Assembly (NCBI RefSeq): GCF_003217475.1
Contig: NZ_QJSP01000012.1
Location: 124,001 to 188,000 of the forward strand
Source: Williamsia limnetica
GTDB lineage: Bacteria; Actinomycetota; Actinomycetes; Mycobacteriales; Mycobacteriaceae
DNA length: 64,000 bases
Reading direction: 5' to 3'
Shown here: positions 25,408 through 35,701 of the stretch, in pieces
Position numbering within the stretch: the first letter of the stretch is position 1
Layout of the letters: each line of letters starts with the position of its first letter
The notes under the pieces: model-generated
The model's input: only the letters and a program-made list of their open reading frames with translations
Told to the model about the DNA's origin: nothing
The model's database searches: none
Program-made: the position numbers and the translations under genes

Positions 25408-25851
25408 ATGCCCCCGGATATCGACTGGAAACTGTTGCGCAGCAAAGCTTTAGAGGCGATGCGCGGCGCCTATGCACCCTACTCTCACTTCCCGGTCGGC
25501 GCGGCCGCATTAGTCGACGATGGGCGTTTTGTGACAGGTTGCAATGTGGAAAATGTCTCATATGGTTTAGGGCTCTGTGCGGAGTGCTCGCTGGCCGGCA
25601 ACCTGCACGTCTCCGGTGGTGGGCGCCTGCTGGCGCTCTCGTGCACCGACAGTCGCGGTGAGATCCTGATGCCGTGCGGACGCTGTCGGCAGATCCTTCT
25701 CGAGCACGGCGGCACCGAGATGCTGATCGATCATGCGGGCGGTCCGAGGCCGTTGGGGCAGTTGCTACCCGACTCGTTCGGACCTACCGACCTCGAGGCC
25801 GGCAGGACGTCGGCCGGCGGATCGGCAGAGGGGGACGAGCAGCGTGGATGA
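25408..25851 (+). CDS. cdd: Cytidine deaminase
   Basis: 147 aa. Zinc site and catalytic Glu in CAEC (Cys57, Glu59) and PCGRC (Cys90, Cys93); substrate loop GCNVENVSYG. Converts cytidine/deoxycytidine to uridine/deoxyuridine for salvage. The C-terminus extends about 15 residues ([12 protein letters not shown]) past the usual end. It overlaps deoA by 8 bp and begins the cdd-deoA-add operon, as in mycobacteria (Rv3315c-3313c). Confidence 0.95.
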   Translation: MPPDIDWKLLRSKALEAMRGAYAPYSHFPVGAAALVDDGRFVTGCNVENVSYGLGLCAECSLAGNLHVSGGGRLLALSCTDSRGEILMPCGRCRQILLEHGGTEMLIDHAGGPRPLGQLLPDSFGPTDLEAGRTSAGGSAEGDEQRG

Positions 25852-27151
25852 CACCTTCGACACCGTCTCGGTGATCGCGACCAAGCGCGACGGCGGCGCC
25901 CTCAGCGATGCCCAGATCGACTGGGTGATCGAGGGGTTCACCGCAGGCGAGGTCCACGACGAACAGATGTCGGCCCTTGCCATGGCGATCCTGTTGCGGG
26001 GTATGGACCGCCGGGAGATCTCACGGTGGACCGCCGCGATGACCAACTCGGGGCAGCGGATGGACTTCCGCAGCCTGCGGCGCGGTGGCAAACCGCTGGT
26101 GACCGTAGACAAACATTCGACAGGTGGCGTGGGCGACAAGATCACCCTTCCTCTCGCTCCGCTGGTCGCCTCGTACGGAATTGCGGTGCCGCAGTTGTCC
26201 GGACGTGGTCTGGGTCACACAGGAGGCACTCTGGACAAACTAGAGGCCATACCGGGCTGGCGCAGCGACCTGACCTACGACGAAATCGTCGGACTACTGG
26301 AGTCCGTGGGCGCGGTGGTCTGCGCGGCCGGGGCGTCGCTGGCACCCGCGGACAAGAAGTTGTACGCGCTGCGTGACGTCACGGGAACGGTCGAATCCAT
26401 CCCCTTGATCGCGAGTTCGATCATGAGCAAGAAGATCGCCGAGGGCACCCAGGCACTGGTGCTCGACGTGAAGGTGGGTTCCGGTGCCTTCATGAAGTCC
26501 GAGGCGGACGCCCGTGAACTGGCGCAGGTGATGGTCGAACTGGGCAACGAGGCGGGCGTCCGGACGTCCGCGCTCCTGACGTCCATGTCGGAGCCGCTGG
26601 GGATGACCGCGGGCAACGCACTGGAAGTCGCTGAGTCACTGGAGGTACTTTCCGGCGGCGGTCCACCTGATGTGGTGGAACTGACGCTGGCCTTGGCGAC
26701 GGAGATGCTGGCCGCTGCCGGGGTGACCGGCGTCGACGTGGCCGAGAATCTCCGCAACGGAAAGGCGATGGATGTCTGGGAGGCGATGGTCCGTGGGCAG
26801 GGGGGCGATCCGAAGGCGGCACTGCCGCAGGCCGAGCATTCGGAGACGATCTCTGCCGAAGAATCCGGGGTGATCGAGTCGATCGACGCGATGGCGGTGG
26901 GCCGGGCGGCCTGGCGTCTCGGTGCGGGGCGCGCGCGGCAGGGGGAGACGGTTCAGGCCGAGGCGGGCGTCCGGCTGCACGTGCGTTCTGGCGACCGGGT
27001 GCAGTCAGGGGACCCCGTGTTCACGATGTACACCGCGACGCCCGAGAGATTCGGCTCGGGACGAGCTGCACTCGCGGGCTCGACCGTGATCGGGTCGACA
27101 CCTCCGCAGACCCTGTCACGGGTGATCGATCGCGTTACGGTCGAGACATGA
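25844..27151 (+). CDS. deoA: Thymidine/pyrimidine-nucleoside phosphorylase
   Basis: 435 aa from GTG 25844, which overlaps the cdd stop by 8 bp; GAGGGGGA upstream is a good ribosome site. Signature for the family: [16 protein letters not shown] (phosphate/base site) and [10 protein letters not shown] earlier (phosphate loop). It splits thymidine or deoxyuridine to base and deoxyribose-1-phosphate. C-terminal PYNP domain with barrel-sandwich fold is present. Stop overlaps the add start (ATGA). Confidence 0.95.
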   Translation: MDDTFDTVSVIATKRDGGALSDAQIDWVIEGFTAGEVHDEQMSALAMAILLRGMDRREISRWTAAMTNSGQRMDFRSLRRGGKPLVTVDKHSTGGVGDKITLPLAPLVASYGIAVPQLSGRGLGHTGGTLDKLEAIPGWRSDLTYDEIVGLLESVGAVVCAAGASLAPADKKLYALRDVTGTVESIPLIASSIMSKKIAEGTQALVLDVKVGSGAFMKSEADARELAQVMVELGNEAGVRTSALLTSMSEPLGMTAGNALEVAESLEVLSGGGPPDVVELTLALATEMLAAAGVTGVDVAENLRNGKAMDVWEAMVRGQGGDPKAALPQAEHSETISAEESGVIESIDAMAVGRAAWRLGAGRARQGETVQAEAGVRLHVRSGDRVQSGDPVFTMYTATPERFGSGRAALAGSTVIGSTPPQTLSRVIDRVTVET

Positions 27152-28263
27152 CAACGTCGCCGCTGGATCTGCCGTCCATCGCACTCGCCCCCAAAGTGCT
27201 GCTGCACGACCACCTCGACGGTGGGCTACGTCCTGCGACCGTGCTCGAACTGGCGCGCGAGATCGGGTATGACGAGTTACCTGCCGACGACGTTGCCGCC
27301 GTGGGCGCCTGGTTCCGAGAGGCAGCAGACAGCGGTTCCCTTGTCCGCTACCTGGAGACGTTCACACACACGGTCGCCGTCATGCAGACGGCCTCCTCCC
27401 TCGAGCGGGTGGCTCGGGAGTGCGCCGAAGACCTCGCCGACGACGGGGTCGTCTACGCAGAGGTGCGCTTTGCCCCCGAGCAGCATCTCGAGAACGGACT
27501 GACCCTGGACGAAGTGGTCGAGGCAGTCCTGCGGGGCTTCGAGGACGGCGCAGCGCAGGCTGCCGACCGGGGCCGGCGGATCCAGGTGCGCACTCTGGTG
27601 ACAGCGATGCGCCATGCGGCCCGCTCCCGTGAGATCGCTGAGCTGGCGGTGCGGTTCCGGCACCGCGGGGTCGTCGGATTCGACATCGCGGGGGCCGAAG
27701 CCGGGTATCCACCCAGCCGGCATCTCGACGCCTTCGAGTACATGCGGGCCAACAATGCGCCGTTCACCATCCACGCGGGGGAGGCTTTCGGGCTGCCGTC
27801 GATCCACGAGGCGATCAGCTTCTGTGGCACGGATCGGCTCGGCCACGGCGTCCGCGTCATCGAAGACATCACGCTGCCTGTCGGTGCGGATCCCGCCGCG
27901 GCCGCGTTCCCGGACGCGCGGCTCGGAGACGTGGCAAATTACGTTCGGGACAAGCGGATCCCGTTGGAACTGTGCCCGAGTTCGAACGTGCAGACCGGGG
28001 CGGTCGCGAGTCTGGCCGAGCACCCGTTCAACGTGCTCGCCCGGCTCCGCTTCCGTGTCACGGTCAACACCGACAACCGGCTGATGGGCGACACGACCAT
28101 GAGTCGCGAGTGCAAGGTTCTCGTCGACCAGTTCGGCTACGGGTGGTCTGACCTCGAGCGGTTCACGGTCAACGCGATGAAGTCGGCCTTCATCCACTTC
28201 GACGAGCGACTCGCGATCATCGACGACGTCATCAAGCCGGGGTACGCGGTCCTCATCGGCTGA
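27148..28263 (+). CDS. add: Adenosine deaminase
   Basis: 371 aa. Zinc ligands HDHLDGG (His20, His22), the HAGEAFG loop with catalytic Glu, SSNVQTGAV and [10 protein letters not shown] with the metal Asp are all present. Deaminates (deoxy)adenosine to (deoxy)inosine, which PNP at 34870 then phosphorolyses. ATG overlaps the deoA stop by 4 bp. Convergent with the acidic protein downstream; 66 bp of GC-rich sequence separate them. Confidence 0.95.
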   Translation: MTTSPLDLPSIALAPKVLLHDHLDGGLRPATVLELAREIGYDELPADDVAAVGAWFREAADSGSLVRYLETFTHTVAVMQTASSLERVARECAEDLADDGVVYAEVRFAPEQHLENGLTLDEVVEAVLRGFEDGAAQAADRGRRIQVRTLVTAMRHAARSREIAELAVRFRHRGVVGFDIAGAEAGYPPSRHLDAFEYMRANNAPFTIHAGEAFGLPSIHEAISFCGTDRLGHGVRVIEDITLPVGADPAAAAFPDARLGDVANYVRDKRIPLELCPSSNVQTGAVASLAEHPFNVLARLRFRVTVNTDNRLMGDTTMSRECKVLVDQFGYGWSDLERFTVNAMKSAFIHFDERLAIIDDVIKPGYAVLIG

Positions 28264-28329
28264 CGGACAACTCCGCCGAGCGGGCCGAGCCGGCCGTCGA
28301 ACGGGCCTGAACTGGCGTCGAGTGGGCCT

Positions 28330-29628
28330 TTACTCGCGCTTCTTGTCGAGCCGGGTCTCGAACTCGTGCTCGAGTGCGCGCCACGCCTCGGACTCGTTGT
28401 CGAACGGCGCGCTCGGAGCCATCCGCTTCGGGTCGGGGTTGAGCGCGTAATTGACGAACCACCCCAGTGGGGTGGTGGACCCGAGTGCCTCGGCGACCGA
28501 ATCGTCGTCGGCGAAATCAGCGGCATCGGTGAACAATTCGACGGCGAGCTCGAGCTGACGGCGATCGATTCGGCGGGGGCCGTCGGCGATGTCGTCGGTC
28601 AGACCGGGCAGCACGTAGACGTTGTCGTCGTACACATCGATGTCGAGCGAACCGTCGGTCGCCGCGATCTGGATTTCTTCGAACGTGCTGACCGCAGACA
28701 GGTCGTGCTCGTTGTCGTCGGCCAGAAAACGTTCTAGGGCACGCTTCGACGTGAAGGCGAAGATCTTGCCATCTTTGCCGAGGAACACTGGATCGTCGTC
28801 CAAATAGCAACGCAGTGAGAAGAACTCACCGGCGCTGGTGATGATCTGGATCGGGTCGATACCGACCGCGCTCCAGAAGTCGTCCTCATCGATCTCGTCG
28901 TCGTCCTCGTCGAGATCGTCGCCTTCTTCGTCTTCGCTGTCGTCGTCCTGTGCATCGTCGTCACCGGCGGTCTCGTCACCGTCGACGAGTTCGACGTCGT
29001 CGTCTGGCTCGTCCTCGTCCTCGGCGCTGGCTGCAGCGAGCAGCTCGGCTTCGGCGACGGAAACAGCCTCCGAGTCGACATCGGGACTGCTGATGACGTC
29101 GTCGATGGCGTCGATGACGTCATCCCAGCGTTTGTCGATGAGAGTTCCGATGCGCTCCCACAGTTCGGCGCCATCTTTGCCGACGAAGTTGCGCGTACCG
29201 GTGGTGACGGCACCGAGGATCGGGTTCCCGTTGAAGAACTTGGTGATTGCGGTCAGCTCGCAGACCTCGCCGATGATCCTGACGATCTCCAGGACGTCTT
29301 CGAGCTTGGCGATCACCTCAGGGGTCGGATCCTCGGACGCCAGCTCGGGGACCGAGATCAGGTCATAAGACTTGTCCTCGGCCGGCTCGAGCTCGTCTGC
29401 CTTGAGACCGACCACGGTGTTCCAGGCAGGGTGCTCGACGAGGTCGTTGTCGGTGCCCGAACGGATGAACGCGACGAGCTCTGCGACGGAGCTGAACCCG
29501 TACAGATCTTCGTCGAGACCGAGGAAGGCCTCCCACTCGTCGTCGCCCTCGCGCCAGCGCGGAGCCCACAGGGTGAACGTGTTGCCCTCGGTGATTCCGA
29601 GTTCGATTGGGACGATGTCTCCGGCCAT
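28330..29628 (-). CDS. Conserved acidic protein (Rv3311-like), unknown function
   Basis: 432 aa. Two related halves (about 1-170 and 255-432), each with an aromatic-rich strand then a VAELVAFIRSG or ALERFLADD type helix, joined by an extremely acidic linker at about 200-250 (runs of DE with few other residues). No enzyme motif or signal peptide, so it is presumably cytoplasmic. Position between add and upp and the length match, from memory, the conserved mycobacterial protein Rv3311. The antisense strand gives a spurious Ser-rich frame over the linker. Confidence 0.82.
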   Translation of the reverse strand: MAGDIVPIELGITEGNTFTLWAPRWREGDDEWEAFLGLDEDLYGFSSVAELVAFIRSGTDNDLVEHPAWNTVVGLKADELEPAEDKSYDLISVPELASEDPTPEVIAKLEDVLEIVRIIGEVCELTAITKFFNGNPILGAVTTGTRNFVGKDGAELWERIGTLIDKRWDDVIDAIDDVISSPDVDSEAVSVAEAELLAAASAEDEDEPDDDVELVDGDETAGDDDAQDDDSEDEEGDDLDEDDDEIDEDDFWSAVGIDPIQIITSAGEFFSLRCYLDDDPVFLGKDGKIFAFTSKRALERFLADDNEHDLSAVSTFEEIQIAATDGSLDIDVYDDNVYVLPGLTDDIADGPRRIDRRQLELAVELFTDAADFADDDSVAEALGSTTPLGWFVNYALNPDPKRMAPSAPFDNESEAWRALEHEFETRLDKKRE

Positions 29629-29770
29629 GGGGACAGAGCCTAGTCACCGACCCTGAGCGTCGGCCACCTCGCCTCGCCCGAAGTACGCAAGGTTTGCCGA
29701 GATTTGTCGATCTGGTCGCGACTCGGCGACTTCACTGCGAGGTCAGCGCGGCGCGGATCGGGCGGGCAGA

Positions 29771-30847
29771 TCAGTTCGGCCGGTAGAAGCCTTCGAAGGT
29801 CTGGTCCAGATTCGAGGTCCGTACCGGGTTGACCTGAACGGGATCTCCCGCCTCGACCATCTGACCGTTGCCGACGTACATGGCGACGTGTCCCGACCAC
29901 ACGGCGAGGTCGCCCGGCTGCAGATCGGCGCGGGCCACCTGAACTCCGGCCGTGTCCTGTTCCTGCGCCAGCCTGGGCAGTTCGACCCCGGCCTCCCGGT
30001 AAGCCCACTGCGTGAGCCCGCTGCAGTCGAGACCCTGCCCGGGCGACGTACCTCCCCAGACGTAGGGCACGCCCTGCTGACTGAGCGCGGCCCGGACTGC
30101 CTTGGCCGCGCGCTCATTGGGTGCGTAGGCGACCGAACCGTCCGGCAGGGTGATCGCGACCCCGGTGCCACCCGGGTCGGTCGCCGACAATCCGGCGGGC
30201 ACGGTGCTCGCCGGGTCGCCACCGGCGTCGGGTGCGGGGCTGCCTGCGGCGGATTCGACCGGACCGAACGCGGCGTTGCCCAGATTGCCCAACTCGGTAC
30301 CGACACGGGCGAGCTGGGCGTCGACGGAACCCGATTCTGCCGGCGCGGTGGTGCGGCCGATTTCCAGTAGCCGGTCGGTGTCCGTTCGGAGCTCGGTACG
30401 GGTGCGTTCGACCACATCGATGCCGCGCTGCAGGTGTGTCATGGCCACAGGGAGGATGGCCGCCAGGCCCGCCGGTGTGTAGAGGGCCGGACCCATCGCA
30501 GCGGCGACAGCAACGAACGAGTCCACAATCGCCTGCAGCTCGCCGGCCGCCCGGCGTATCTTTTCACTGGCCGAGTCGATGACATCGGCGATCGCGGCGC
30601 TGTTGTCGGAGAAGTCGGCGGCGTCGACGGCAGCTCGGTCCATCACCGAGGTCGCACGGGCCGCGCCCACCCCCGACCAGGCGGAGTCCACATCCCTGTT
30701 GATGCGGGACTGCCGATTGCGGGCATCGTCGAGAACGGTTGCAGTGGCGCGCAACTGGGGGCCCGGGGCGCCTGCGGGCAACTCGCCGGTACCCAACGCG
30801 GCGAGCAGGGCCCGTAGCGGGATGATGAGCAACTCGATGGGGATCAT
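29771..30847 (-). CDS. NlpC/P60 peptidoglycan hydrolase with N-terminal WXG-like domain
   Basis: 358 aa. Residues 30-160 are helical with W-S-G at 57-59 (DSAWSGVGAARA) in the turn between two helices, like a WXG100 domain; a Pro/Gly/Ala linker (200-230) leads to an NlpC/P60 domain with Cys275 (LDCSGLTQW) and His320 (WSGHVAMYVG). There is no clear signal peptide, so export by a type VII (ESX) system is likely. It should cut peptidoglycan stem peptides. Its ATG overlaps the stop of the small EspC-like gene (ATGA). It has no counterpart in the mycobacterial order here. Confidence 0.85.
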   Translation of the reverse strand: MIPIELLIIPLRALLAALGTGELPAGAPGPQLRATATVLDDARNRQSRINRDVDSAWSGVGAARATSVMDRAAVDAADFSDNSAAIADVIDSASEKIRRAAGELQAIVDSFVAVAAAMGPALYTPAGLAAILPVAMTHLQRGIDVVERTRTELRTDTDRLLEIGRTTAPAESGSVDAQLARVGTELGNLGNAAFGPVESAAGSPAPDAGGDPASTVPAGLSATDPGGTGVAITLPDGSVAYAPNERAAKAVRAALSQQGVPYVWGGTSPGQGLDCSGLTQWAYREAGVELPRLAQEQDTAGVQVARADLQPGDLAVWSGHVAMYVGNGQMVEAGDPVQVNPVRTSNLDQTFEGFYRPN

Positions 30848-31152
30848 CGCGCAGTCGCCGCGATCTGGGCGGAGTTGGTGTCATCGGCTCCGGTGTAGGT
30901 GTCGACGGCTCGGGTAAGGCCTTGGCCGAGTGCCTGCATCCTCGTGGCGAGATCGTCGATTTCTCGGCACTGCCGGTCGATGACCATCACCGCAGCGGCG
31001 GTGAACTCGGCCCCGATGAGGCCGAACGCGGGCGCAAGGACCGCTGCATCGACACGCCCAGCGAGGGCATGGGCGGCGATGTCTGCTGCGACCGAACGGG
31101 TGCCGGTTGCAGCGGTGGTCAGGGCGGCGGGATCAACGGAGACCGAACTCAT
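30844..31152 (-). CDS. Small EspC/WXG-like type VII secretion-associated protein
   Basis: 102 aa from ATG 31152 (an ATG 2 codons upstream at 31158 is possible). All-helical, Ala-rich, with [22 protein letters not shown] forming the turn region and [17 protein letters not shown] at the C-terminus; resembles the EspC-type family (DUF2580) of ESX-associated proteins. Coupled by ATGA to the NlpC/P60 gene, so it is a likely heterodimer partner or export chaperone. Divergent from upp. Confidence 0.7.
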   Translation of the reverse strand: MSSVSVDPAALTTAATGTRSVAADIAAHALAGRVDAAVLAPAFGLIGAEFTAAAVMVIDRQCREIDDLATRMQALGQGLTRAVDTYTGADDTNSAQIAATAR

Positions 31153-31190
31153 GTGCATACGACGCTGTGGTCGGGGTGTCGGTTCCCTCG

Positions 31191-31196
31191 TATGGT
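31191..31196 (+). promoter_or_regulatory. Leaderless-type -10 (TATGGT) of upp
   Basis: TATGGT, 6 nt, then the upp ATG at 31203. No ribosome site. The identical hexamer and spacing precede the gene at 35726. Confidence 0.6.
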
Positions 31197-31202
31197 GAGT
31201 CC

Positions 31203-31826
31203 ATGCAGATCCGAGCAGTTGATCATCCGTTGGCCGCCGCCAGGCTGACCACCCTCCGCGACGAGACCACCGGCAACGCCGCCTTTCGCGGCGCACTCTC
31301 CGATCTCACCCAGATGCTGATCTACGAGGCGCTGATCGGTGCACCGGTGACCGAGGTGCCGATCACGACTCCCGTGGTCGCGACGACCGGAGTGAAGCTG
31401 GCGTCGCCGCCCCTGCTCGTCCCCGTGCTGCGGGCCGGATTGGGCATGGTCGAGCAGGCACACGCGATGGTCCCGGAGGCGAACGTCGGGTTCGTGGGGA
31501 TCGCGCGCAACGAAGAGACCCGGGAGCCGGTGCCCTACCTGGAGTCGCTGCCGGACGATCTGACCGGTCAGCCGGTGTTCGTCCTCGACCCGATGCTGGC
31601 AACCGGAGGTTCGATGCTGCACACGATCGAGCTGTTGGTCTCGCGCAAGGCCACCGACATCACTGCGGTGTGTGTCGTGGCCGCGCCCGAAGGTGTTGCG
31701 GCGCTAGAGAATTCCGGATATCCCGTACGACTGGTCACCGCAGCCATCGACGATGGTCTCAACGAGGTCGCCTACATCACGCCCGGTCTCGGCGATGCGG
31801 GCGACCGTCAGTTCGGTCCTAGGTAG
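31203..31826 (+). CDS. upp: Uracil phosphoribosyltransferase
   Basis: 207 aa, the length of Rv3309c. PRPP-binding loop [11 protein letters not shown] and the uracil-binding region [12 protein letters not shown] near the C-terminus are clear. Converts uracil plus PRPP to UMP, completing salvage started by cdd and deoA. The stop overlaps the convergent ABC ATPase end by 8 bp. Starts with ATG 31203 in a leaderless setting. Confidence 0.95.
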   Translation: MQIRAVDHPLAAARLTTLRDETTGNAAFRGALSDLTQMLIYEALIGAPVTEVPITTPVVATTGVKLASPPLLVPVLRAGLGMVEQAHAMVPEANVGFVGIARNEETREPVPYLESLPDDLTGQPVFVLDPMLATGGSMLHTIELLVSRKATDITAVCVVAAPEGVAALENSGYPVRLVTAAIDDGLNEVAYITPGLGDAGDRQFGPR

Positions 31827-32613
31827 AGCGCGCGGCCCAGCGGCCGCCGTCGCGGCGCACCTGGACCGGGTGATCGAAGCACTTGGTGATGGTGGCCGAG
31901 GTCAGCGCCTCGTCGACGTGACCTTGGACCACCGTTTCGCCGTCACGGAGCAGCAACGCATGACTGGTGCTCGTCGGTAGATCCTCGAGATGGTGGGTGA
32001 CCAGCACGCTGGCCAGATCGGGTACTTCGCGGCGCAACTGGTCGACGCTGGTCAGCAGTTGCTCACGCGCGGCCAGATCCAGGCCGGTGGCGGGCTCGTC
32101 GAGAAGGATCAGCGACGGCTTGGCCATCAGCGCCCTCGCTATCAGGGTCCGTCCGCGTTCGCCTTGGCTCATGTTGGTCCACAACGACTTCCGCCGTGCC
32201 GTCATGCCCAGTAGTTCGAGGAGCTCGTCGGCGTGCCGATGTTCGTCGCCGGAGTAGTCGCGTCGGTGATCCAATTCGGGGGTGTTCGTCAGACCGGTGA
32301 GCACCACGTCGTGGGCCGACAGGGGCAGGTCGAGGCGATGTCTGGGATCGACGTGGCCGATGTGGGTGCGCAGCTCGCGCATGTCGACGCGGCCCAGCCG
32401 GCGGCCCAGGACGTCGACGGTGCCGCGCGTCGGGTGTCCGAACGCGCCGAGGATGTGCAACAGGGTCGACTTCCCGGCGCCGTTGGGGCCGAGCAGTGCC
32501 CAGTGTTCGCCCGCCTCGACGGTGAAGCTGATGTCACGCAACAGGTATCGTCCGCCCCGCACCACATCGATGTGGGCGGCATGAAGTACCTCTCGTGGTG
32601 CGAGTGTGTTCAA
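31819..32613 (-). CDS. Stand-alone ABC transporter ATP-binding protein
   Basis: 264 aa. Walker [11 protein letters not shown]-loop region, signature SQGERGR, Walker [13 protein letters not shown] and switch His in [11 protein letters not shown]. No permease or binding protein adjacent, and the ModF/YbbL-like arrangement hints at a regulatory or unassigned importer role. It is next to a TM-anchored Ser/Thr-rich protein upstream (4-nt gap), which may be cotranscribed. Substrate unknown. Confidence 0.85.
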   Translation of the reverse strand: MNTLAPREVLHAAHIDVVRGGRYLLRDISFTVEAGEHWALLGPNGAGKSTLLHILGAFGHPTRGTVDVLGRRLGRVDMRELRTHIGHVDPRHRLDLPLSAHDVVLTGLTNTPELDHRRDYSGDEHRHADELLELLGMTARRKSLWTNMSQGERGRTLIARALMAKPSLILLDEPATGLDLAAREQLLTSVDQLRREVPDLASVLVTHHLEDLPTSTSHALLLRDGETVVQGHVDEALTSATITKCFDHPVQVRRDGGRWAARST

Positions 32614-32617
32614 GGTG

Positions 32618-33226
32618 TCAGTTGGTCCAGTAGTAGATCATCGGTTCGGCAGCCAGCACGGCGCCGCCGTCGCTGATGGTGAGAGAGGAACCGTCCACCA
32701 GATACGTGGTGCTGTTGTTCACCGCGGTGAATCGGTTGCCCGACCGCGTCGGGTACTGGATCTCGATGGCGCCGCCGTCGGCGAGACCTTTGTAATAGTA
32801 ACGGCCGGTTTGGTTGCCGACCTGGCAGACAACCACTTTGGACCGGTCGGTCTGCCCGATCATCACCGCGGGATCGCCGGCGGCATTGCAGCGTGGTCCG
32901 CTGAGAAACCCTTGACCATCTGCGCCGGGGACGTTCGGGTTGGGCAGATTCGGGGTCGTGATCGGTGTCGTGGCGGTCGGGGTGAGCGAGCTGGTCGGGG
33001 CTCCGGTGGAGGGCGTCAGGGTGATCGTCTTGGTGGATGTCTGCTGCGTCGGAGTGGCGGTCGTGCTCGTGTTCGATCCCGTCGCGTTGTCCTCGTCAGA
33101 TGGGATCAGGAGAAAGCCCAGCAGGACGGCGATCGCCAGGACCACCGCGCCCGCGACGATCGCGCCGATGACCACCGGAGACGCCCACGGCGACTTCGGC
33201 GGTGTCGGGGGGTAGTTGCCGGTCAC
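32618..33226 (-). CDS. Membrane-anchored Thr/Ser/Pro-rich protein, unknown function
   Basis: 202 aa from GTG 33226. A proline-rich cytoplasmic N-terminus (YPPTPPKSP), one membrane helix (about 18-42), a Thr/Ser/Pro linker (about 50-95) and a C-terminal extracellular domain with two Cys (PRCNAAG and VVVCQVG) likely disulfide-linked. The layout is typical of small actinobacterial cell-wall proteins. It lies 9 bp after pmmB and 4 bp before the ABC ATPase, so it belongs to that transcript. No known family recognised. Confidence 0.7.
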   Translation of the reverse strand: MTGNYPPTPPKSPWASPVVIGAIVAGAVVLAIAVLLGFLLIPSDEDNATGSNTSTTATPTQQTSTKTITLTPSTGAPTSSLTPTATTPITTPNLPNPNVPGADGQGFLSGPRCNAAGDPAVMIGQTDRSKVVVCQVGNQTGRYYYKGLADGGAIEIQYPTRSGNRFTAVNNSTTYLVDGSSLTISDGGAVLAAEPMIYYWTN

Positions 33227-33235
33227 GGGCTCACC

Positions 33236-34864
33236 CTACCGGCGCACCGACGCCGCGAACTCGGCCACCTGCGCACCGAGTGCGTCGAGTTGCGCCCGTG
33301 CCAGGGCCTTGGCGGCGCCGAGTTCGGTGCCGGGCGCGAGCGCCACTTCCAGATAGAACTTCAATTTCGGCTCCGTCCCGGAGGGGCGTGCGATGACGCG
33401 AACCTGGTCGTGGTCGGTCGAACCTGTGAATTGCACGGCATCGGTCGCCCGTGGTCCCGTCCGGGCAGAGAGGTCCTCCATCGTGACCGCGGTGCCCGCG
33501 AGGGATGGCGGCGGGTCGGTGCGCAGGGCTGTCATCACGTGGTCGATGTCGCTCAAATGATCGACACGGATCGCGTACTGGCCGGTCGCGTGCACGCCGA
33601 ACTCGGTGAACAGATCATCGAGGCGATCACCGAGACCCAGGCCGTTCGCGACGAGTCGCTCGGCGAGAACGCACACCGCGACGGCAGCGCTGATCCCGTC
33701 TTTGTCCCGCACCGCGTCCGGGTCCACGCAGTGACCGATCGCTTCCTCGTATGCGTAGACCAGCCCTTCGCCGGCGCGGACCAGCCACTTGAAGCCGGTC
33801 AGCGTGGTCACGTGGCGTGCCCCGGAGGCTGCTGCGATCTTGCCGAGCATGGTCCCCGACACGATCGTGCTGGCAACCAGGGCGTTCTCGTCCTTGTGCG
33901 CGGCGATGATGTCCGCGCCGAGCAACGCGCCGGTCTCGTCTCCGGTCAGCATGCGCCACGCACCGTCGACATATGCGCCGACAGCGCATCTGTCTGCGTC
34001 AGGGTCGAGCGCGATGGCGAGGTCGGCATCGGCGTCGCGGGCGAGGTCGAGGAGCAGGTCGGAAGCACCTGGTTCCTCCGGATTCGGGAATTTCGCGGTG
34101 GGGAAGTCGGGGTCGGGGCTGTGCTGCAGTCCGACGACGGTCACATCATGAAAACCGCACTCGCGCAGTGCCTGTACGGCGATGTCGCCGCCCACGCCGT
34201 GCATGGCCGTCAGCGCGACGCGGATGCGGCGCCGCTCCCCGCTCCCGAATATGGTCACCAGACGTGACAGGTACCGCTCGACGTTCGCGTGCGCCCGGGT
34301 GTCGGCAACGACCGGCACGCGGGGGACCTCTCTGGCGGGTCCCACCCGGGCGATGAGTTGCTCTATCTCGGCGTCGGCCGGTGGGATCAATTGAGCTCCC
34401 TGCTCCAGATACACCTTGTAGCCGTTGTCGGCGGGCGGGTTGTGTGACGCCGTGATCTGGATGCCCGCGACAGCGTCCAGGTCGCGGACAGCGAACGCGA
34501 CCAGCGGTGTCGGGCCGGGCTCTGGTAGCGCGATCACGTCGAATCCTTGGGCCGCAAGAACTTCCGTGGTCGCTGCGAAGAAGTCTTCGGATCCGTGCCT
34601 GGCGTCGCGGCCCACCACGACAGAACCGCCGCGGTGACCGTGATCGACCAGCCATTGCCCGACGGCCGCGGTGGCTCGTGTGACGACCGCGACGTTCATG
34701 CCCGCCGGCCCGGCCCTCACCGGCCCGCGCAACCCGGCGGTACCGAAATGCAAGGTGTCCGAGAAACGTTCAGCCAGCGCTTCGGGGTCGAGCGCGCGCA
34801 ACTCGGCTTGCGTCCGGGGGTCGGGGTCGGCGTCGATCCACGCGTTCACCTGCTCGTCGGTCAT
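33236..34864 (-). CDS. pmmB: Phosphomannomutase/phosphoglucomutase family protein
   Basis: 542 aa. Catalytic Ser in TASHNPPADNGYKVY, the Mg site DPDADRCAVG and the C-terminal phosphate-binding RPSGTEPKLKFYLE. In this genomic setting, next to deoD and upp, it may also act as phosphopentomutase, converting (deoxy)ribose-1-phosphate from the phosphorylases to the 5-phosphate. Length near that of Rv3308 (PmmB). Starts 5 nt after deoD. Confidence 0.9.
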   Translation of the reverse strand: MTDEQVNAWIDADPDPRTQAELRALDPEALAERFSDTLHFGTAGLRGPVRAGPAGMNVAVVTRATAAVGQWLVDHGHRGGSVVVGRDARHGSEDFFAATTEVLAAQGFDVIALPEPGPTPLVAFAVRDLDAVAGIQITASHNPPADNGYKVYLEQGAQLIPPADAEIEQLIARVGPAREVPRVPVVADTRAHANVERYLSRLVTIFGSGERRRIRVALTAMHGVGGDIAVQALRECGFHDVTVVGLQHSPDPDFPTAKFPNPEEPGASDLLLDLARDADADLAIALDPDADRCAVGAYVDGAWRMLTGDETGALLGADIIAAHKDENALVASTIVSGTMLGKIAAASGARHVTTLTGFKWLVRAGEGLVYAYEEAIGHCVDPDAVRDKDGISAAVAVCVLAERLVANGLGLGDRLDDLFTEFGVHATGQYAIRVDHLSDIDHVMTALRTDPPPSLAGTAVTMEDLSARTGPRATDAVQFTGSTDHDQVRVIARPSGTEPKLKFYLEVALAPGTELGAAKALARAQLDALGAQVAEFAASVRR

Positions 34865-34869
34865 CGGAG

Positions 34870-35694
34870 TCAGATCTGTTCGATGACCTGGGCGAGCAGG
34901 TGGCCCATCCGGGTCGCCGAGGAGCGACCCACCTCGAGCACTTCCTCGTGATCGAGCGGTTCGCCGGTGATGCCCGCCGCAAGATTGGTCACCAGTGAAA
35001 TGCCCAGCACATCAAGCTTTTCCGCTCGCGCGGCAATCGTCTCGTGGACCGTCGACATCCCGACGAGGTCTGCCCCGAGGACGCGCAGCATCTTGATCTC
35101 CGCCGGCGTCTCGTAGTGCGGACCGGGTAGGCCCGCGTAGACGCCTTCGGCCAATGACGGGTCGACGTTCTGTGCGATCTGTCGTAGACGCGGTGAGTAG
35201 GCGTCGACCAGGTCGACGAACTGTGCACCGGCCAAGGGGGACCGCGCGGTGAGGTTGAGATGGTCGCTGATCAGCACCGGTTGCCCGACGGTCATGTCCT
35301 CGCGTAGGCCACCCGCGGCATTGGTCAACACCAGTGTGCCGACCTGGCAGGCGGCCGCGGTGCGGACCGCGTGCACCACGCTCGCGAGCGGATGCCCCTC
35401 GTAGGCATGGGTTCTGCCCAGCAGGACCAGGACCGACCGGCCGCCGATTCGCAGGGAATGAACCGTTCCGGAGTGCCCCTCGGCGCTCGGGGGCGTGAAA
35501 CCGGGCAACTCGGCCATCGGGATGCTGGCGGCGGGGTTGCCCAACGCGGCAGCGGCCGGGGCCCATCCTGATCCGAGAACCACCGCGACGTCGTGGCTCG
35601 CTGCTCCCGTCGCCGCGGCGATTGCCTCGGCTGCCTCTCGGGCCGCGCGTCGGGGGTCGGTCGTGGGGTCTGCGTTAGAACCTCGCTCTGACAT
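34870..35694 (-). CDS. deoD: Purine nucleoside phosphorylase
   Basis: 274 aa from ATG 35694 (MSERGSN); the longer frame would run into the divergent gene and was rejected. Trimeric-type PNP motifs: [25 protein letters not shown], the substrate region [13 protein letters not shown] and [17 protein letters not shown] with the catalytic Asn. Splits inosine/guanosine to base and ribose-1-phosphate. Corresponds to Rv3307. The -10 TAAGGT lies 7 nt before ATG, indicating a leaderless start. Confidence 0.93.
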   Translation of the reverse strand: MSERGSNADPTTDPRRAAREAAEAIAAATGAASHDVAVVLGSGWAPAAAALGNPAASIPMAELPGFTPPSAEGHSGTVHSLRIGGRSVLVLLGRTHAYEGHPLASVVHAVRTAAACQVGTLVLTNAAGGLREDMTVGQPVLISDHLNLTARSPLAGAQFVDLVDAYSPRLRQIAQNVDPSLAEGVYAGLPGPHYETPAEIKMLRVLGADLVGMSTVHETIAARAEKLDVLGISLVTNLAAGITGEPLDHEEVLEVGRSSATRMGHLLAQVIEQI

Positions 35695-35701
35695 GGTCAC
35701 A

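Noticed and set aside
28838-29368. Ser-rich frame on the plus strand
   Set aside because: It is the reverse reading of the Asp/Glu-rich linker of the acidic protein.
32606-34267. 553-codon open frame on the plus strand
   Set aside because: Antisense to the membrane-anchored protein and pmmB, both with clear motifs.
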